Positions 8,504 to 16,687 are shown, numbered from the stretch's first letter. The stretch is 64,000 nucleotides of DNA from Austwickia sp. (GCA_016711265.1 JADJTI010000004.1:496001-560000), one strand, 5' to 3'. Notes: a model not told the origin generated them from the sequence alone. Numbers and translations are program-made.

Positions 8504-9134
8504 AGGACCGGGACGGCAGCTCGAACACGAAATGGTCCCCATCAGCCCGGAAACCGAGCCGCGGGTAGTAGTTCGAGGCCTGCATGCCCGGCGGCGTGAC
8601 GACGTACCGAAAGCCACGGGCCTGCAGGAACCCGCTCTCGAAGAAGAGGAAACGCCCTGGCGTGATGTTGCGATACCGCGGCGTCACATAATCCAGCTCG
8701 AGGTGAGCCACCGATGGCTCGTGGGGCTCGCTGCGAATGAGCAGGACGCCGATGGTTTCCGGCCCGTGTTGCACGATGGCCGCGGACCGGCCGCCGGCCG
8801 CACCGTCCCAGACGAATCCCGGCTGATGGGCGAGGATGTCTTGACCGTGGATCCGCAGCAGGTAACGCAGGTACTCATCTTGTGGCCCGACTTCCAGAAC
8901 CTGGAAGGTATGCCCCTCCCTGCGGACCTGCAAATGCCAGAGCTTGGTGAGACCGATCCCGACCAGAACGGCGCAGCCAGCCGCCAGCGGCCACGACCCC
9001 ACGGCGATCGCACAGGCCAGCAAGCCGAGGGAACCGGCGATGTACACGAGCCGGGAGCGCAGCAGATTCAACCGCCATCGGGACGCCAGAAGGGCAAGGG
9101 CGCCTACCCAACCGGCAAGTTCCCACCACCTCAT
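8502..9134 (-). CDS. Membrane protein with C-terminal GNAT-like domain
   Basis: 210 residues from ATG at 9134. Three hydrophobic segments (about residues 5-17, 29-42 and 46-63) precede a basic stretch and a soluble domain of ~140 residues. The end (ARGFRYVVTPPGMQASNYY then LGFRADGDHFVFEL) resembles the last strands of a GNAT fold, and the earlier VAHLELDYVTPRYRN resembles the acetyl-CoA loop, although the canonical Q-x-x-G-x-G is missing. It may be a membrane-anchored acyltransferase-like protein or a degenerate domain. It converges with the LysE gene. Confidence 0.5.
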   Translation of the reverse strand: MRWWELAGWVGALALLASRWRLNLLRSRLVYIAGSLGLLACAIAVGSWPLAAGCAVLVGIGLTKLWHLQVRREGHTFQVLEVGPQDEYLRYLLRIHGQDILAHQPGFVWDGAAGGRSAAIVQHGPETIGVLLIRSEPHEPSVAHLELDYVTPRYRNITPGRFLFFESGFLQARGFRYVVTPPGMQASNYYPRLGFRADGDHFVFELPSRS

Positions 9135-9180
9135 GCCGTGACGTAACCACCCTTGCCCGATAAGAGCAACCCAGGTCGGG

Positions 9181-9996
9181 TCAGCCGGCGACGATCAGAT
9201 TCGCCGGGGGCGCCGGAATCGGCGGTACGGCGTTCCACAGGCCGAAGAGGAGCCGCACGTTCTCCTTGGGCCCGGAACGCAGCTCCAGGAATCGAATGGG
9301 CGCCGTGCCACTGACGATGATCTCCGATCCATCGCTGGTCAACTGGCGCCCGATGGAGTACGCGCCTCGGCCTTCGTAGGTGATCACCTGTGCTGGCAGT
9401 TGGGCCTCCGTGAGGGCGGCCAGATCCTTGTTGTTGAGCAGGACGTTCAGCAGGCCACCCACCGTACTGCCACGCATGGACGCCGCCTGGGCAGCAGTCA
9501 TCCGGACCCACTTGCCCGCCAGCGTTGCGACGTTGGGGTTCTTGGAGGCGACGTAGAACGCCCGATCGCCCTTGAGGTACCACACCCCCCCGACCGCCCG
9601 GGCCTCGAATGTTCCCCATTGCCGACCCGAGAGGATCATCCGTTGATTGGCCCCGCCCGGCTGGCCTTCGGCCTGGACGGCGCTGGATCGGCCACCGATC
9701 AGCAGGCGGCCGATGACGCGGACACTCTTGGCGGCCCGGGCGTTGGCCAGCGCCTGCGTCATCAACGTTCCCACCGTCGGGGCCGTCGCCGAGGCCTGCG
9801 GGGAACCGGTCGCAGAGGTGGCAGCGCCAGCGGTTCCCGTGGGGTCTGCGGCGGTGGCCGAGGGCGTCGGCGCGGACGCCGGCCCCGAGGCGCCAGGGTC
9901 GGTCGGCGCGGAACACGAGGTGAGCACCACAGCCACGCACGCGGCGGTGAGCGCCCTGACGCGCCCGCGGCAGGTCAGTCGATCGGGTGTGTGCAC
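9181..9996 (-). CDS. Putative lipoprotein (LppX/LolA-like)
   Basis: 271 residues from GTG at 9996. A basic N-terminus and hydrophobic core end in the lipobox LTSC (Cys28), so export and lipid attachment are expected. A ~50-residue Ala/Thr/Ser/Pro linker follows (GASGPASAPTPSATAADPTG), then a globular domain with MTQALANARAAKSVRVIGRL, typical of actinobacterial LppX/LprG-like or LolA-fold lipoproteins with a U-shaped beta sheet. Such proteins carry lipids or sit at the cell surface; no specific ligand can be named. The frame is open further upstream but loses signal-peptide character. Confidence 0.7.
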   Translation of the reverse strand: MHTPDRLTCRGRVRALTAACVAVVLTSCSAPTDPGASGPASAPTPSATAADPTGTAGAATSATGSPQASATAPTVGTLMTQALANARAAKSVRVIGRLLIGGRSSAVQAEGQPGGANQRMILSGRQWGTFEARAVGGVWYLKGDRAFYVASKNPNVATLAGKWVRMTAAQAASMRGSTVGGLLNVLLNNKDLAALTEAQLPAQVITYEGRGAYSIGRQLTSDGSEIIVSGTAPIRFLELRSGPKENVRLLFGLWNAVPPIPAPPANLIVAG

Positions 9997-10119
9997 GCCC
10001 CCATCCTGCCCCGAGTTCCTGGGGTCCCGCGTGATGCCGTCGGGCAGCCTGTGCCGTGCCTGGCCGGGGCCTGCTCCAGCGGCACGGCCCGGCCAGGCCC
10101 GGCCCGTAGGGTGAGCGAC

Positions 10120-11181
10120 ATGCCCGATCGAGTGTGGGAGCCGCTGGACGCCCTGCGGCGGATCGCCTTCCTCCTGGAACGCTCCCGGGCAGACACCTAC
10201 CGGGTCCGGGCCTTCCGCAACGCTGCGGCTACGGTTCTGCGCACCCCGGATGAGGAACTCCGAGCCAAGGCATCCTCGGGCTCGCTGGCCGAACTGCCCG
10301 GGATCGGCAAGGCGAGCGCAGCCGTCATCGAGCAGGCATTGGCGGGTCACACGCCGGCGTACCTGGCGGACCTGGAGGCTGGCGTCGGCGGTCCGCTCAC
10401 GCAGGGTGGTACGGCGATCGCCTCCCGGCTGCGTGGTGATCTGCACACCCACTCGGACTGGTCGGACGGCGATTCCCCGATCGAGGAGATGGTGGCCACC
10501 GCCATCGAGCTGGGCCGCGAGTATCTGGCGTTGACGGATCACTCTCCGCGGCTTCGGGTGGCCAACGGGTTGAGCGCCGAGCGGCTACGCCAGCAGCTGG
10601 GTGTCGTCGAGGCTCTCAACGGGCACCTGGCTGCCTCGACGGGCAGCTTTCGCCTCCTGACCGGGATCGAAGTCGACATCCTCGACGATGGCTCCCTGGA
10701 CCAGGATCCGCCGCTGCTGGCTGAGCTCGACGTGGTGGTCGCGTCGGTTCATTCCAAGCTGCGGATGGCCCGCGGCCCGATGACGCAACGGATGCTGGCC
10801 GCCGTACGCACCCCGCGGGTGAACATCCTGGGGCACTGCACCGGCCGCCTGATCACCGGCGGGCGTGGCACTCGTCCGCAGAGCGAATTCGACGCTGAGG
10901 CGGTCTTCGCCGCGTGCGCTGAGCACGCGGTAGCCGTGGAGATCAACTCGCGACCCGAACGCACCGATCCACCGGACGACCTGATCAAGCAGGCGGTGGA
11001 GGCAGGGTGCCTGTTCAGCATCGACAGCGACGCTCACGCACCGGGACAACTGGACTTCCTGGAGTACGGCTGCGAGCGGGCCGAGCGGCTGGGGGTACCC
11101 CCCGACCGGATCGTCACGACCTGGGCCGGCGATCGTCTGCTGGCCTGGGCCCGGGGGGACCGCGAGGCTGCCGACGGGTGA
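10120..11181 (+). CDS. Helix-hairpin-helix plus PHP domain protein
   Basis: 353 residues, ATG at 10120. The first ~90 residues (IAFLLERSRADTYRVRAFRNAA, LAELPGIGKASAAVIEQAL) match the N-terminal helical and HhH DNA-binding parts of family X polymerases. The rest is a PHP phosphoesterase: DLHTHSDWSDG (residues ~107-117), LALTDHSPRL, GIEVDIL, ASVHS, GHCTGRL and SIDSDAH supply the metal-binding residues. The polymerase palm lying between these modules in bacterial PolX is absent. It may act in DNA end processing or as a phosphatase. It reads toward the tRNA cluster. Confidence 0.85.
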   Translation: MPDRVWEPLDALRRIAFLLERSRADTYRVRAFRNAAATVLRTPDEELRAKASSGSLAELPGIGKASAAVIEQALAGHTPAYLADLEAGVGGPLTQGGTAIASRLRGDLHTHSDWSDGDSPIEEMVATAIELGREYLALTDHSPRLRVANGLSAERLRQQLGVVEALNGHLAASTGSFRLLTGIEVDILDDGSLDQDPPLLAELDVVVASVHSKLRMARGPMTQRMLAAVRTPRVNILGHCTGRLITGGRGTRPQSEFDAEAVFAACAEHAVAVEINSRPERTDPPDDLIKQAVEAGCLFSIDSDAHAPGQLDFLEYGCERAERLGVPPDRIVTTWAGDRLLAWARGDREAADG

Positions 11182-11193
11182 GCGAGCTGCGCT

Positions 11194-11223
11194 TTGGTGT
11201 TTCTCGCGCCGTTCCCCTATGCT
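11194..11223 (+). promoter_or_regulatory. Probable vegetative promoter of the tRNA cluster
   Basis: TTGGTG and TATGCT are separated by 18 bp, about 100 bp before tRNA-Glu and just after the HhH-PHP gene. This is a good match to a principal-sigma promoter; nothing else in the 144 bp gap looks like one. Confidence 0.55.
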
Positions 11224-11325
11224 CTCTGAAGTCCTCGACGGATCCGAGCTGCTAAGTGTCGTCTGACCCCCGGGTTTAACGCCACAGGTCGAGCTGCAAG
11301 CGGCGAGGACCTGATCGTGGATCAG

Positions 11326-11398
11326 GTCCCCATCGTCTAGCGGCCTAGGACCCCGCCCTTTCACGGCGGTAGCACGGGTTCGAATCCCGTTGGGGATA
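11326..11398 (+). tRNA. tRNA-Glu (anticodon TTC)
   Basis: 73 nt cloverleaf: 7 bp acceptor stem (GTCCCCA with TGGGGAT, one G-T pair), anticodon stem CCGCC/GGCGG with loop CTTTCAC, and T arm ACGGG-TTCGAAT-CCCGT. No CCA is encoded. Confidence 0.96.
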
Positions 11399-11435
11399 CG
11401 CAGTAGGTTTGGTTCAGCACGAAGCCTCATCACGA

Positions 11436-11509
11436 GGCCCCGTAGCGCAGTTGGTTAGCGCGCCGCCCTGTCACGGCGGAGGTCGCGGGTTCGAGTCCCG
11501 TCGGGGTCG
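11436..11509 (+). tRNA. tRNA-Asp (anticodon GTC)
   Basis: 74 nt cloverleaf: acceptor GGCCCCG with CGGGGTC (one G-T pair), anticodon stem-loop CCGCC-CTGTCAC-GGCGG, T loop TTCGAGT. The spacer after tRNA-Glu is 37 bp, so co-transcription is likely. Confidence 0.96.
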
Positions 11510-11520
11510 CTGCAATACAC

Positions 11521-11597
11521 GGCCAGGTAGCTCAGTTGGTACGAGCGTCCGACTGAAAATCGGAAGGTCGGCGGTTCGACCCCGCCCCTGGCCACCA
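11521..11597 (+). tRNA. tRNA-Phe (anticodon GAA)
   Basis: Acceptor GGCCAGG pairs with CCTGGCC, the anticodon loop is CTGAAAA and the T loop TTCGACC. An encoded CCA follows the discriminator A (11595-11597), unlike its two neighbours. The spacer from tRNA-Asp is 11 bp. Confidence 0.96.
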
Positions 11598-11647
11598 TCG
11601 ACTCTTATGACTCTTGGCCACCCCAGCGCCCCGGCCTATTCTTCGAC

Positions 11648-12220
11648 TCACACCGCGCGATGGCTTCGGTCGATCGTTCCGCTGTGCAGTCGGAACTCAC
11701 CCTCACCGTGGTCGTCGGCCCAGGCCCGCAATGTGGCCCGCACCGTGTGGAACGCCAGGTCATCCCAGGGGATCTCCTCGATGGCGAAGAGCCGGTTCTC
11801 GATGGTCTCGACCCCGGGGGCAAAGTCGAGGTCCATCAGCCGGGCCCGGTAGAAGAGATGCACCTGCCCCACGTGCAGGACTTCTTGAATCGAGAAGAGC
11901 CCCTGCAACTCAACCCGGGCTCCCGCTTCCTCCCAGGTCTCACGGATCGCGCCGTCCTGCGTGGTCTCGCCCATCTCTTGAAACCCCGCAGGCAACGTCC
12001 AAAACCCCCGTCGAGGCTCGATATTGCGCAGGCACAACAGGATCGTGGGTGCCCCGCCGGCCTCAGCCCACACCGGGATGGTGCCGACCACGTTGACCGG
12101 ATTCAGGTAGTCGATGTACCCGCACTGAGAGCACACCGCACGTTCGCGATCTTCCATCGGTGGGATCCGGCGCACGCAGCCACCCCCGCAGAGACGGCAG
12201 AACCGGATCTCAGGTGGCAT
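11648..12220 (-). CDS. NUDIX hydrolase with N-terminal zinc ribbon
   Basis: 190 residues, ATG at 12220. Two CxxC pairs near the N-terminus (CRLCGGGC and CSQCGY) form a zinc ribbon of the Nudix_N type. The Nudix box is complete from GFQEMGETTQDGAIRE through TWEEAG (G-x5-E-x7-R-E-x2-E-E-x-G), which binds Mg2+ and cuts nucleoside-diphosphate-linked substrates. ADP-ribose or NAD(H)-like substrates are common for this architecture, but the specificity is not provable here. It converges with the tRNA cluster. Confidence 0.9.
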   Translation of the reverse strand: MPPEIRFCRLCGGGCVRRIPPMEDRERAVCSQCGYIDYLNPVNVVGTIPVWAEAGGAPTILLCLRNIEPRRGFWTLPAGFQEMGETTQDGAIRETWEEAGARVELQGLFSIQEVLHVGQVHLFYRARLMDLDFAPGVETIENRLFAIEEIPWDDLAFHTVRATLRAWADDHGEGEFRLHSGTIDRSHRAV

Positions 12221-12308
12221 GAGGACAGCGTGTCATCCCGGCGCCGCACATTCGAGCCGGGAGGGGAGGCGATCCGGGTGATCCGGGTGAGCCAGGAGGC
12301 GCGGGCTG

Positions 12309-12775
12309 TCAGGCGAGGGCGGTCCTTGCAGTGTTGGCGACGGCGTCACGATCGGACCGGTGCACCCACCAACCGCTGATGACCCCCACCGGCACCACCA
12401 TGAGCAGCAACACCGCCACCGTGCTCAACGAGACGTAACTGAGTGGGATCGACGCGATCACGAGCACCACGCCGGGAACTCCCGCCAGCAGAGTCCGTCG
12501 CACGTACTCGGCGTTCATCGTGGGAGTCATCAGGCCGGCTCGCCACGCATACAGCCAGATGGCGTCGAGGAGCACGAAGCACACGGCAACCACGACTGCG
12601 TAGATCACGTGCGGCAGCGGATGGGGCTCATGGGCGCTGAACAACAGGCTGGTCGGCATGGGCCCAGAGCGACACCCAGGAGCAAGCCGAGGTTGAGGAC
12701 CTGCAGGCGTTGGTCGTAGCGAACTATCGCCCGGAATCGGCGATGGTGCTGCACCCATATGGCGCCCACCAGATC
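12309..12775 (-). pseudogene. TMEM175-like potassium channel remnant (frameshifted, 5'-truncated)
   Basis: Two adjoining frames together encode the C-terminal half of a bacterial TMEM175/DUF1211 protein. The upstream piece reads LVGAIWVQHHRRFRAI then YDQRLQVLNLGLLLGVALGP; the next piece continues PMPTSLLFSAHEP and runs through three hydrophobic helices to the stop at 12309. They join at about 12660 only if one base is added, so there is a 1 nt deletion. The coding signal ends at ~12775 in a stop codon, where the iron-alcohol-dehydrogenase remnant begins on the other strand. The N-terminal FSDG-containing half is absent. It is probably not functional. Confidence 0.72.
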
Positions 12776-12777
12776 TC

Positions 12778-13104
12778 AATCATGGACACGGTATGTCCAT
12801 CGTCTATTCCGGGTGGATGCGACACGTTCTGCCATCGATACCCGGGCGCTTCGCGCGCCTAGGCGAACAGGTGTGGGGCATCGAGCGGGAGGGCCGCTCG
12901 GACCTTGAGGTCGGAGCCGAGGCAATCGAACGCACCACGGACTACTGGCGCGAGCTCGGCATCGATCTGAGCTTGCGCGCCGCGGGCGTCGAGCAGCACT
13001 ACCTGGACATGGTCCCTGAACGGGTTTTGCGTTACGGACCGGTCGGAAGCGTCCGGCCGCTGACCGCCGACTCTATCGCGGACATTCTGACCTCGGTCAA
13101 GTAA
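12778..13104 (+). pseudogene. Iron-containing alcohol dehydrogenase, C-terminal remnant
   Basis: HGHGMSIVYSGWMRHVLPSI and FARLGEQVWGIEREG match the C-terminal domain of type III (iron) alcohol dehydrogenases of the YqdH/butanol dehydrogenase group, including the HG-x-G metal-site region. About 108 residues remain of an expected ~390. The NAD-binding N-terminal domain is missing, because the sequence before 12778 belongs to the reverse-strand channel remnant. An ATG at 12793 could start a ~103-residue peptide, but it would lack the dinucleotide site. Confidence 0.75.
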
Positions 13105-13204
13105 TGCCTCACAGAGTTCTACTTCAGGGTTTTGTTGCCCGGGAAGATCACGCCTTGTGCCTCACTCAGAACCACCATCCACGGACCCGCCAGGAGGGAT
13201 CCCC

Positions 13205-13450
13205 ATGAGTACTCGCGACGTCATCATTAGTTACTTCGACTGCGTAAACTCCGGTCGATGGGATGACTATCTCGAACTCTTCGCCGACAACATCGTCATG
13301 GACGAGCAACTCCTGGGACGGGTCGAAGGCAAGAAGCAACTGGCGGACGGCATCGAGGGACTAGGTGGCAACCCCGACTTCCGGAACATTCCGTCCGACA
13401 TGGTCGTTGAAGGGGACCAAGCGATGGCTCGATGGAATATTCGCAGCCCT
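13205..13450 (+). pseudogene. SnoaL-like (NTF2-fold) protein, 5' part, interrupted by IS
   Basis: The ATG at 13205 follows a strong ribosome site (AGGAGG). The first 82 residues (VIISYFDCVNSGRWDDYLEL, FADNIVMDEQ) are a SnoaL-like fold, used by small cyclases, hydrolases or carrier-like proteins. The frame is broken after CCT at 13448-13450 by an IS5-family element. The same frame resumes at 15824, after a duplicated CCT, and ends at 15931; joined, the gene would encode 117 residues, a normal length for the family. Confidence 0.85.
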
Positions 13451-13581
13451 GAGGGTTATTCAGCGGCTTGATTTCGTGATTGAGCTGTGATCTTCCCAAA
13501 AGCGTGCCCCACTTAAACAGCGACCCGCCACTAGAGAGAATTGGGTTACCACACACAATCTCCTAAAACGGGTCGCTGCAC

Positions 13582-13692
13582 GTGTACTCTACCACTGGCT
13601 TCACGAGGACGCAGATCGACCGGCTCATCATCTTGATCATGGAGCTGAAGAATAGCGGGCATCCCCGTGAATGTCCCTTCATCGTTGGGTGA
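13582..13692 (+). pseudogene. IS5-family transposase, N-terminal fragment
   Basis: A GTG-started frame of 36 residues (VYSTTGFTRTQIDRLI, then GHPRECPFIVG) resembles the first ~40 residues of IS112-like IS5-family transposases. It stops at TGA where the inverted segment begins (~13691). Roughly ten residues are missing between this fragment and the catalytic fragment. Confidence 0.6.
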
Positions 13693-13699
13693 AGGTTAT

Positions 13700-14329
13700 T
13701 CACCAGCTGCGTCTAAGGAATTCCAGGCCGATGACGGTTGTGATGACTTGATGGAATGTCGCGTAGGGGCGACGGTAGTCAGCGTGGAGGATTCTCCAGG
13801 TTTTTAGATGGGCGATTGTTCGTTCGACGACGTAGCGGATTCTGTTTATTTCGGTGTTGAAGTTCTTTCGGTTTTGCGACAGCTCACGACCGGGTGGGTG
13901 TTTGATCGGGGTGATCATTCCGGTGCCGACGTAGCCTTTGTCGGCGATGAGGTTGGCTGGTGGTAGTTCCTCAAGGAGACCGCTGTCGCGGATGGCGGTG
14001 GTGTCGTGGGTGGCCCCCGGGGTTGGGTCGGAGACCCAGGCAAGGTGGCCATCCAGCGTGGCGGCGACCTGAACGTTGAGGCCGGTGGTGTGGTGCTTGC
14101 CGGAGTACAGCTCGGGGTGAGCAGCCCAGGACCAGCAGGGCAGGAGGGTTCCATCAATGACGTAGAGGACGTCATCGTGGAGATGCTCCACTGCGGGTAC
14201 CCAGTCGGCGGTGACTGACTGGAGCAGAGGAACAACAGCTGAGATGGCCCGCGAGATGGTCGGTTGTGAAGTATCGAATGTTTCGGCCAAGTCGGCCTGT
14301 GCCCGGTTGCGGCGGAGGTAGGTCAATGT
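13700..14329 (-). pseudogene. IS5-family (DDE_Tnp_4) transposase, C-terminal fragment
   Basis: About 209 residues: an HTH (LAETFDTSQPTISRAISAVV), then VIDGTLLPCW with the first catalytic Asp, NVQVAATLDGHLAWVSDPTP with the DG of the family, LIADKGYVGTG with the second Asp region and RYVVERTIAHLKTW with the catalytic Glu. It lacks an N-terminus because it abuts the ISL3 left end at 14330; the missing part lies on the opposite strand at 13582. The in-frame TTG at 14326 is not a convincing start. Confidence 0.85.
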
Positions 14330-14395
14330 GGCTCTTCACCGATGAGTGTGGGGTGAGCACGGCGCGCCGAGCGGCTGGTTGAGGCTGGGGAGGGG

Positions 14396-14452
14396 GTCGA
14401 GGTCCCCGAGGATCAGAGGACTTCTACCTCTTCTGAAATCGAGGACCTCGAC
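14396..14452 (+). repeat. Long palindrome directly before transposase A
   Basis: GTCGAGGTCC (14396) pairs with GGACCTCGAC (14443-14452), with further imperfect pairing inside. The ATG follows one base later, so the hairpin would overlap the translation start region. A similar structure precedes transposase B. Confidence 0.75.
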
Positions 14453-14453
14453 G

Positions 14454-15803
14454 ATGAGTGAGCCTACGTCGTGCTGCCGTGTCCGCGGTGGCTACTGCGA
14501 GCGTTGCGACGTGCTGGTCGGGTTGGAGGGACTGCACGTGATCGGGGTCGACCGCGACGACGGGGGCTGGCTCGTTGTCGAGGTTGAGTCCGAGCCGACG
14601 CCGATGGGCTGCCCGGCCTGCGGGGTTGTCGCGCACAGTCATGGGCGTGTGCTCGTGCGGCTTGTCGACGCTCCGGCGATGGGCCGCCCGGTGCGGATCT
14701 TCTGGCGTAAGCGGCGGTGGGTGTGCCCCGACCCTGGCTGCCCGGTCGGGACGTTCGTGGAGCAGGACGACCGCATCGCCGCGCCGCGGTCGTCGTTGAC
14801 GACGCGGGCGTGCCGGTGGGCGATCGAGCAGATACGCCGCGAGCACGCCTCGGTGAACGGGATCCGCCGCCAACTCGGCACCGGGTGGCGCACGGTGTGG
14901 GACTCGATCCGGCCGCTGCTGCAGGCGATGGACGCTGACCCGGCCCGCTTCGAGGGCGTGACCATCCTGGGGGTTGATGAGCACGTGTGGCACCACGTGT
15001 CGACCAAGCCGTTCGAGGCCGGTGGGCGCGGGCCGAAGGAGCTGACCGGGATGGTCGACCTGACCCGAGATGCGCACGGCCGCACCAGGGCTCGCCTGCT
15101 GGACCTGGTCCCCGGACGCTCCGGACAGGCCTACAAGACCTGGCTCACCGAGCGCGGCGACGCCTTCCGGGCCGGGGTGCAAATCGCCACCCTGGACCCG
15201 TTCCGCGGGTACAAGAACGCCATCGATGACCAGCTCGAGGACGCCCGCGCTGTCCTGGACGCCTTCCACGTCGTCAAACTCGCCACCGGTGTCGTCGACG
15301 AGGTCCGCCGACGGGTCCAGCAGGACATCCACGGCCACCGCGGCCGCCGTGACGACCCGCTGTACCGGATCCGGAACATCCTGCGCGCCGGCGAAGAACA
15401 CCTCACCGACCGGCAACGAGCGCGGCTGGACACGGCGTGGACCGCCGACGAGCGGCACGTCGAAGTCGAGCTCGCCTGGCGCTGCGCCCAGCAGGTCCGC
15501 TCCGCCTACCACCAGGACAGCCCCGCCGCCGGACGCAAGATCGCTGAGAAGATCCTGCAGTCCTTCACCTCGTGCCCGATCCCCGAGGTCGCCCGCCTGG
15601 GCCGCACCCTGAAGCAGTGGCGCACCGAGTACCTCGGCTACTTCGACACCAACGGCGCGAGCAACGGTGGCACTGAGGCAGTGAACGGGCTCATCGAACT
15701 CCACCGACGCGTCGCCCGCGGATTCCGCAACAGAGACAACTACCGCCTCCGAATGCTCCTCATCGGCGGCGGACTCGACCCCTCACCCCACACTCATCGG
15801 TGA
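14454..15803 (+). CDS. ISL3-family transposase A
   Basis: 449 residues. The N-terminal zinc-binding region has CPACG and CPDPGCPVG, followed by an HTH region (VNGIRRQLGTGWRTVWD). The DDE_Tnp_ISL3 core shows LGVDEHVWHH (first Asp), LDAFHVVKLA (second Asp) and NGGTEAVNGLI with the catalytic Glu, ending RGFRNRDNYRLRML. The start at 14454 is the first ATG after the palindrome and leaves the zinc region complete. The stop lies inside the right inverted repeat. The gene appears intact, so the element could still move. Confidence 0.95.
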   Translation: MSEPTSCCRVRGGYCERCDVLVGLEGLHVIGVDRDDGGWLVVEVESEPTPMGCPACGVVAHSHGRVLVRLVDAPAMGRPVRIFWRKRRWVCPDPGCPVGTFVEQDDRIAAPRSSLTTRACRWAIEQIRREHASVNGIRRQLGTGWRTVWDSIRPLLQAMDADPARFEGVTILGVDEHVWHHVSTKPFEAGGRGPKELTGMVDLTRDAHGRTRARLLDLVPGRSGQAYKTWLTERGDAFRAGVQIATLDPFRGYKNAIDDQLEDARAVLDAFHVVKLATGVVDEVRRRVQQDIHGHRGRRDDPLYRIRNILRAGEEHLTDRQRARLDTAWTADERHVEVELAWRCAQQVRSAYHQDSPAAGRKIAEKILQSFTSCPIPEVARLGRTLKQWRTEYLGYFDTNGASNGGTEAVNGLIELHRRVARGFRNRDNYRLRMLLIGGGLDPSPHTHR

Positions 15804-15823
15804 AGAGCCGAATAACCTTCCCT

Positions 15824-15931
15824 AAGCCCGGCGGGGGCCAGCTCGACGTGAAAGGCGTGAATTTCTATCGCGTGAGGGACGGTAAAATCGTCTACTTCGC
15901 GAACTACCACGACACCAAGCCGTTCGCGTGA
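15824..15931 (+). pseudogene. SnoaL-like protein, 3' part
   Basis: GGGQLDVKGVNFYRVRDGKI then VYFANYHDTKPFA and a stop is the last strand pair and C-terminus of a SnoaL-like protein. It continues in frame from the 5' part at 13450 when the inserted DNA and one CCT copy are removed. Confidence 0.85.
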
Positions 15932-15995
15932 TCTCACCCGCGTCGCTATCGCGCATTCACGGACGCGACGCCCTGTCCCAGGAGGAGCACGATTC

Positions 15996-16428
15996 ATGGT
16001 GAAGACGGCCTTTTCTCACGTCGCGCTGGTCTGCCCAGACCCAATAGCGGTCGAACGCTTCTACACCAAACACTTCGGGTTCGTCCGCACGCGCGTCTAT
16101 GACCCAGGGCCAGGGCAAGTGGTCATGCTGGGCAAGGACGGAAAGTACCTGGAGGTCTTTCCGGCCCAAGAGGACTTGCCGACGGGACCACCGACCGAGG
16201 CGGGCCCGCTGTATCCCTGCTGGCGACACATCTCGTTCATCGTCGACGACCTGGAGGCGGCCCTGGCGGAGATCGGTGCTGACGCCCCGGTGACGCTCGG
16301 ACCGGCTGAGCTCAGTCAGCATGTGGAGGGGATGAGGGTCGCCTGGATTGCGGATCCAGCCGGGAAACATCGTCGAACTCAACCAAGGCTATCGCGATGA
16401 GGCCGACCCCCCACCGTTCGAGGGCTGA
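15996..16428 (+). pseudogene. VOC/glyoxalase-fold protein with a C-terminal frameshift
   Basis: The ATG at 15996 follows AGGAGG. FSHVALVCPDPIAVERFYTK and FLVRT-like strands, YLEVFP and HISFIVDDLEAALAEI mark two beta-alpha-beta-beta-beta units of the vicinal-oxygen-chelate fold; family members are metal enzymes such as dioxygenases or lyases. The native frame ends at 16400 with unrelated residues. Removing one A from the run at 16365-16367 gives DPAGNIVELNQGYRDEADPP and a stop at 16428, the expected family ending with the metal Glu. Either the gene is broken or there is a base-call error. It lies 64 bp after the SnoaL remnant, probably once its operon partner. Confidence 0.75.
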
Positions 16429-16687
16429 GGCTGGCACCCCGCCAGCAAGGGGGCGATCGCCGGAGTGACGATCAAGGCGGGCGCCTGCTCCACAAGCTGA
16501 GATGTCAGCGACGTTGCGCGAGCTGGAGATCGCAGAGCACGAACTGGGCGCGGGCCACCTCCCACTCTGGGGCAGATTATGCAATCTTCTCAGAGGACGT
16601 TGGTGCTGGTGCTTCCCAGCCTTCACGGTCGCTTCAGCTGCGCAGATACGTGCGCACCGTACCCAGCGGACGCTGGATGTCATCGGT
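16429..16687. other. Gap before ISL3 copy B, no recognised gene
   Basis: A 63-residue frame starts with ATG at 16502 (SATLRELEIAEHELGAGHLP) and runs into the insertion, but it resembles no family I know and has no ribosome site. The stretch may hold the remains of a gene cut by the element. Confidence 0.4.

Larger units (their letters stand above)
14330..15809 (+). mobile_element. ISL3-family insertion sequence, copy A
   Basis: 1480 bp bounded by perfect 28 bp inverted repeats (14330-14357 and 15782-15809) that begin GGCTCTTCACC. It carries one transposase. The flanking 8-mers differ (GTCAATGT left, GAATAACC right), so no direct target duplication remains. The right 8-mer recurs in inverse at 13694-13701, as expected if the neighbouring DNA was inverted after insertion. 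Confidence 0.92.
13451..15820. mobile_element. IS5-family element, rearranged and carrying an ISL3 element
   Basis: The ends GAGGGTTATTC (13451) and GAATAACCTTC (15810-15820) are inverted repeats matching at 10 of 11 positions, and CCT is duplicated on both sides (13448-13450 and 15821-15823), a 3 bp target duplication. Inside, the transposase gene is split: an N-terminal piece runs on the plus strand and the catalytic piece on the minus strand, so part of the element has been inverted. An ISL3-family element occupies 14330-15809. Excising everything with one CCT restores the SnoaL frame exactly. Confidence 0.8.

Noticed and set aside
14424..15704. A 426-codon frame opposite transposase A
   Set aside because: It is the shadow of the transposase, with no protein features of its own.
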